Made by a program: the position numbers and the translations under genes
In this document: in pieces, positions 61,925 to 64,000 of the stretch
Position numbering within the stretch: the first letter of the stretch is position 1
Layout: each line of letters begins with the position of its first letter
The notes under the pieces: generated by a model
What the model was told of the DNA's origin: nothing
What the model saw: the letters and a program-made list of their open reading frames with translations, nothing else
Database searches by the model: none
NCBI GenBank assembly: GCA_014529385.2
Contig: CM043944.1
Coordinates: 93,159,476-93,223,475 of the forward strand
Direction of reading: 5' to 3'
DNA: 64,000 nucleotides
Source: Adiantum capillus-veneris
Lineage: Eukaryota; Streptophyta; Polypodiopsida; Polypodiales; Pteridaceae

Positions 61925-61993
61925 CGGCCATGCAGATTATCTATATTTTCAAGATCAAAGATAAGGGATCAGTAGACCTACCAACCTATCTGT
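61786..61993 (+). repeat. 104-bp tandem duplication in Gypsy-7
   Basis: tctatggacttcatatgcca begins at 61,786 (ctatgg core) and again at 61,890; both run to 'gtagacctaccaaccta'. One base differs (caaatt / cagatt). It shifts the frame because 104 is not a multiple of three. Confidence 0.93.
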
Positions 61994-61999
61994 TTAGGG

Positions 62000-62816
62000 A
62001 TTATTATAACAATAAATTTGTTATGATGACTCCCGAGGAGGTAGGACAAACCAACTACAAGGGTATTCCATAAGGGAGTGGATATTGGAACAAGGACCAG
62101 AAACAATTCCAAGAGATGAACACCTTGAGAGATCATCTGAGAGTAATGTTAAGAAACCAAAAACCACCTCATCACAAAAAAAATCGGGCGACACTAAGGC
62201 CAGTCCAGGGCTACATGAGTCACTATTTCCAACAGACTGGTTTGAAGGACTCGGAACAGGGCCAACTGCCAGGAGACCGGGAGTTGAACCAAACAGATGC
62301 GTCATACCGGTCAATTTTTAGAAATGGGTCAAAAAATACAGTGGATCAGGGGATCCATACGACCACTTAGCAAGCTTTAAGCAAGTGCTAAGAGCAGAAC
62401 ATATATTAGATTTCCATACTCAATTTGAGGGGTTTGGAATGACATTAGAAGGAAAAGCATTGACATGGTTCCAAAACATTCCACCAAGATCAATCATGGA
62501 CTTAAACACATTAGCTCAAGGAATTTTAGCTGCTTGTTCTAAAATGGGGATCAAACATAATACGGTAGCTCAAATCTACAGTTTTAAACAAAAACATGGT
62601 GAGTTTGTTAGGGATTGTGCAACTCGAATGAAACAATACATTGGCAGATGCCCAGGGCTAGAGATACCTGCAGAAGAACGACTCGTATCTTTGTTTCTAG
62701 AGGGACTACTAAACAAAGAACTTCATGCTATACTCTATAGTAAGAAGCATACAACCCTAGAGGAGTGTGTGTTAGATGCTATTGACTTAGGGGACAATTG
62801 TGATATTTTCAACTAA
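62000..62816 (+). pseudogene. gag: Gypsy-7 gag capsid
   Basis: Frames 62,116-62,370 and 62,320-62,816 (overlap = frameshift). Capsid core: W-V-K-K-Y-S-G-S-G-D-P-Y-D-H-L-A-S-F-K, then F-G-M-T-L-E-G-K-A-L-T-W-F-Q-N-I, V-A-Q-I-Y-S-F-K-Q, F-V-R-D-C-A-T-R-M-K-Q-Y and F-L-E-G-L. This is the retrotrans_gag family layout. The frame ends at TAA 62,814. Confidence 0.83.
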
Positions 62817-64000
62817 GAAGATATCCCTAAGGATAACCAAAGTGAGAAAATAGCATCCACTAAACCAGCACAAGTGGGAACGGCTGCTGCAGCACCACTT
62901 TCAACCATAGAATTAATGCTCAAAAGGATAAGCGAAATGATGAACAACATGCAAAAAGAACCTATGAGGGGACTAGGACAGGGGATACCTCAATAGGTAC
63001 AACCAATTAGGCCACAAAAATGGTGTGCAATCGAGGGTAAATGGACCAACCATGAGACCCACGAGTGCTAGTTTTGACCAAAGTATGATGGGAATGTCTA
63101 GTATGTGCCTATGAGGCCATAAGGACAACCCATGTACATATATCAGCCTAATATGGCCGAAGCTCAAAGATAACAGATGGGTATGGAAAGACCTTAACCT
63201 GTGTTGGGTCAACAACCTCCATATCCGGTACATAATGTAGTGCCTGTAAAGTACATGCACTCCAAAGGAGTCATAGATGAACAAGCATCAATGCCCGTTA
63301 CATCCTATGCAGAGCCTAGTCCATCTACAGTAATGGTAGAAGGAGATTGGTATAATTCACATCCACCACCAATGGAAGAACTCGTGACTTATGCTCCACT
63401 AGAGCTTGCACCAATGTATTATGTAGCTAATCAAGGTGTCAGACCTCCCATGGTAAGACCCATGATTAAGCCAAGAACGGGAAACTGTCACTACTGTGGT
63501 GCAAATGAACATTGGAAAAATGAATGCCCAAAGCCTGACAAAAACCTCAAACCAGTTGAAGACTATTGCATACAATGTTGCAAAAAGGGAGGACACTTTC
63601 TGGAAGATTTTCATAAAAATCCTTTAAACAAGGATAAAACAGTAGTAAACCTAGTTCAAGTGATACCTAGTAGCTCATCTGAGAGTGAACCGATTGTTCC
63701 AATCAAGGTAATCACTAGAGCCCAGGCTAAGAAGAAGAAATACAACTCCTCTAATGATTTGCAAAATACAAAAGTTTCCTCTCAAAAGATCAAAGAAGCC
63801 GAAGCAAAAGATATGAGATGAGAAAACAAAAACAATGGGCTGAAATCAAGGAGAAAGCAAAAAAGTTATTCCAGGAAAAGGTGAAAGAAACTGGAAATGA
63901 AATCAAGGAAACAATCGTGAAATCTGGAGGATCCATTTTGGTTGATAAAATTTTTGAGCCTATTCATGTAGCCTTGGAAGCCTACCAAGCAAGACTCAAA
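62817..64000 (+). pseudogene. Gypsy-7 gag nucleocapsid, runs off the edge
   Basis: Colinear with Gypsy-1 2,199-3,450. Pro/Met-rich part with stops near 62,994 and 63,113. The frame 63,201-63,821 has knuckle 1 C-H-Y-C-G-A-N-E-H-W-K-N-E-C and knuckle 2 C-I-Q-C-C-K-K-G-G-H, whose last Cys is Phe (E-D-F-H), then I-T-R-A-Q-A-K-K-K. The Lys/Glu-rich tail continues to base 64,000 in a shifted frame. Confidence 0.82.

Larger units (their letters stand above)
58327..64000 (+). mobile_element. Gypsy-7, 5' part of a Gypsy-1 family element
   Basis: LTR, tRNA-Asp primer site, leader, module ORF, capsid and nucleocapsid, continuing beyond the right edge in the Lys/Glu tail (compare 3,140-3,450 of Gypsy-1). 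The left target pentamer is GATGT (58,322-58,326); the other end is outside. Coding frames are broken. Confidence 0.88.

Noticed and set aside
1-64000. tRNA, rRNA or host protein-coding genes
   Set aside because: I scanned for them; the only tRNA-like matches are primer-binding sites, and every interpretable protein line belongs to a retrotransposon.

Overview
The window is plant nuclear repeat DNA. Every coding stretch I can interpret belongs to an LTR retrotransposon (Ty1/Copia or Ty3/Gypsy), and I find no host gene, rRNA or tRNA gene. A land plant with a large, repeat-packed genome is indicated by the tRNA-iMet and tRNA-Asp type primer-binding sites, Athila/Tat-like and chromodomain-bearing Gypsy pols, 190-bp and 230-290-bp Copia LTRs, and hAT- and CACTA-type DNA elements inserted in them. 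I cannot name the species; a fern, lycophyte or gymnosperm would fit, but this is a guess. Element names used here (Copia-1 to -6, Gypsy-1 to -7, MITE-1 to -3, sLTR-1, CACTA-1, LTR-N) are local labels.

1-20,062 is a readable nest. Gypsy-1 (gag and protease only, 3' LTR 19,152-20,062) is the host. Copia-1 (minus strand, runs off the left edge) entered its gag at 2,198/2,199. Gypsy-2 (3,896-17,562, full Athila/Tat-like pol plus an extra ORF after integrase) entered further along the same gag. Copia-2 (6,683-10,552, a small gag-protease element with almost identical LTRs) and MITE-1 (12,016-12,262) then entered Gypsy-2. The order of events agrees with LTR divergence: Copia-2 has 1 difference in 189 bp, while Gypsy-2 has about 12 substitutions and an indel in 380 bp.

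20,063-27,653 (Gypsy-3) is a long pol-less element: a leader with about 270-bp tandem repeats and perfect AT-rich palindromes, then a degenerate protein built of repeated Y-x-D-x-x-G-x-x-Y modules, ending in a 923-bp LTR of a different family. 27,654-36,620 is a scrambled block of one Copia family (Copia-3 minus, Copia-4 plus with its RT core inverted, Copia-5 plus) carrying MITE-2 and MITE-3. 36,621-37,110 holds the minus-strand tail of a chromovirus (Gypsy-4).

38,641-50,056 is Gypsy-5, a chromodomain Gypsy with 1.63-kb LTRs and an Arg/Ser-rich gag. Its 3' LTR is split by a solo LTR with perfect 5-bp target duplication (46,631-49,046), which is itself split by a CACTA-like element (47,402-48,741). 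Gypsy-5 sits in a probable minus-strand LTR (37,111-38,640 plus 50,057-51,944). 52,019-57,050 is Copia-6, nearly full length but decayed. 57,480-58,110 is a minus-strand Gypsy RT/RNase H scrap, followed by a Copia LTR scrap. 58,327 to the right edge is Gypsy-7, a relative of Gypsy-1 with LTR, tRNA-Asp primer site, leader, module-type ORF and gag.

Nearly all reading frames carry stops or frameshifts, so few of these elements could move on their own. The youngest, Copia-2, has a mutated protease motif and no reverse transcriptase, so it must have been moved in trans.
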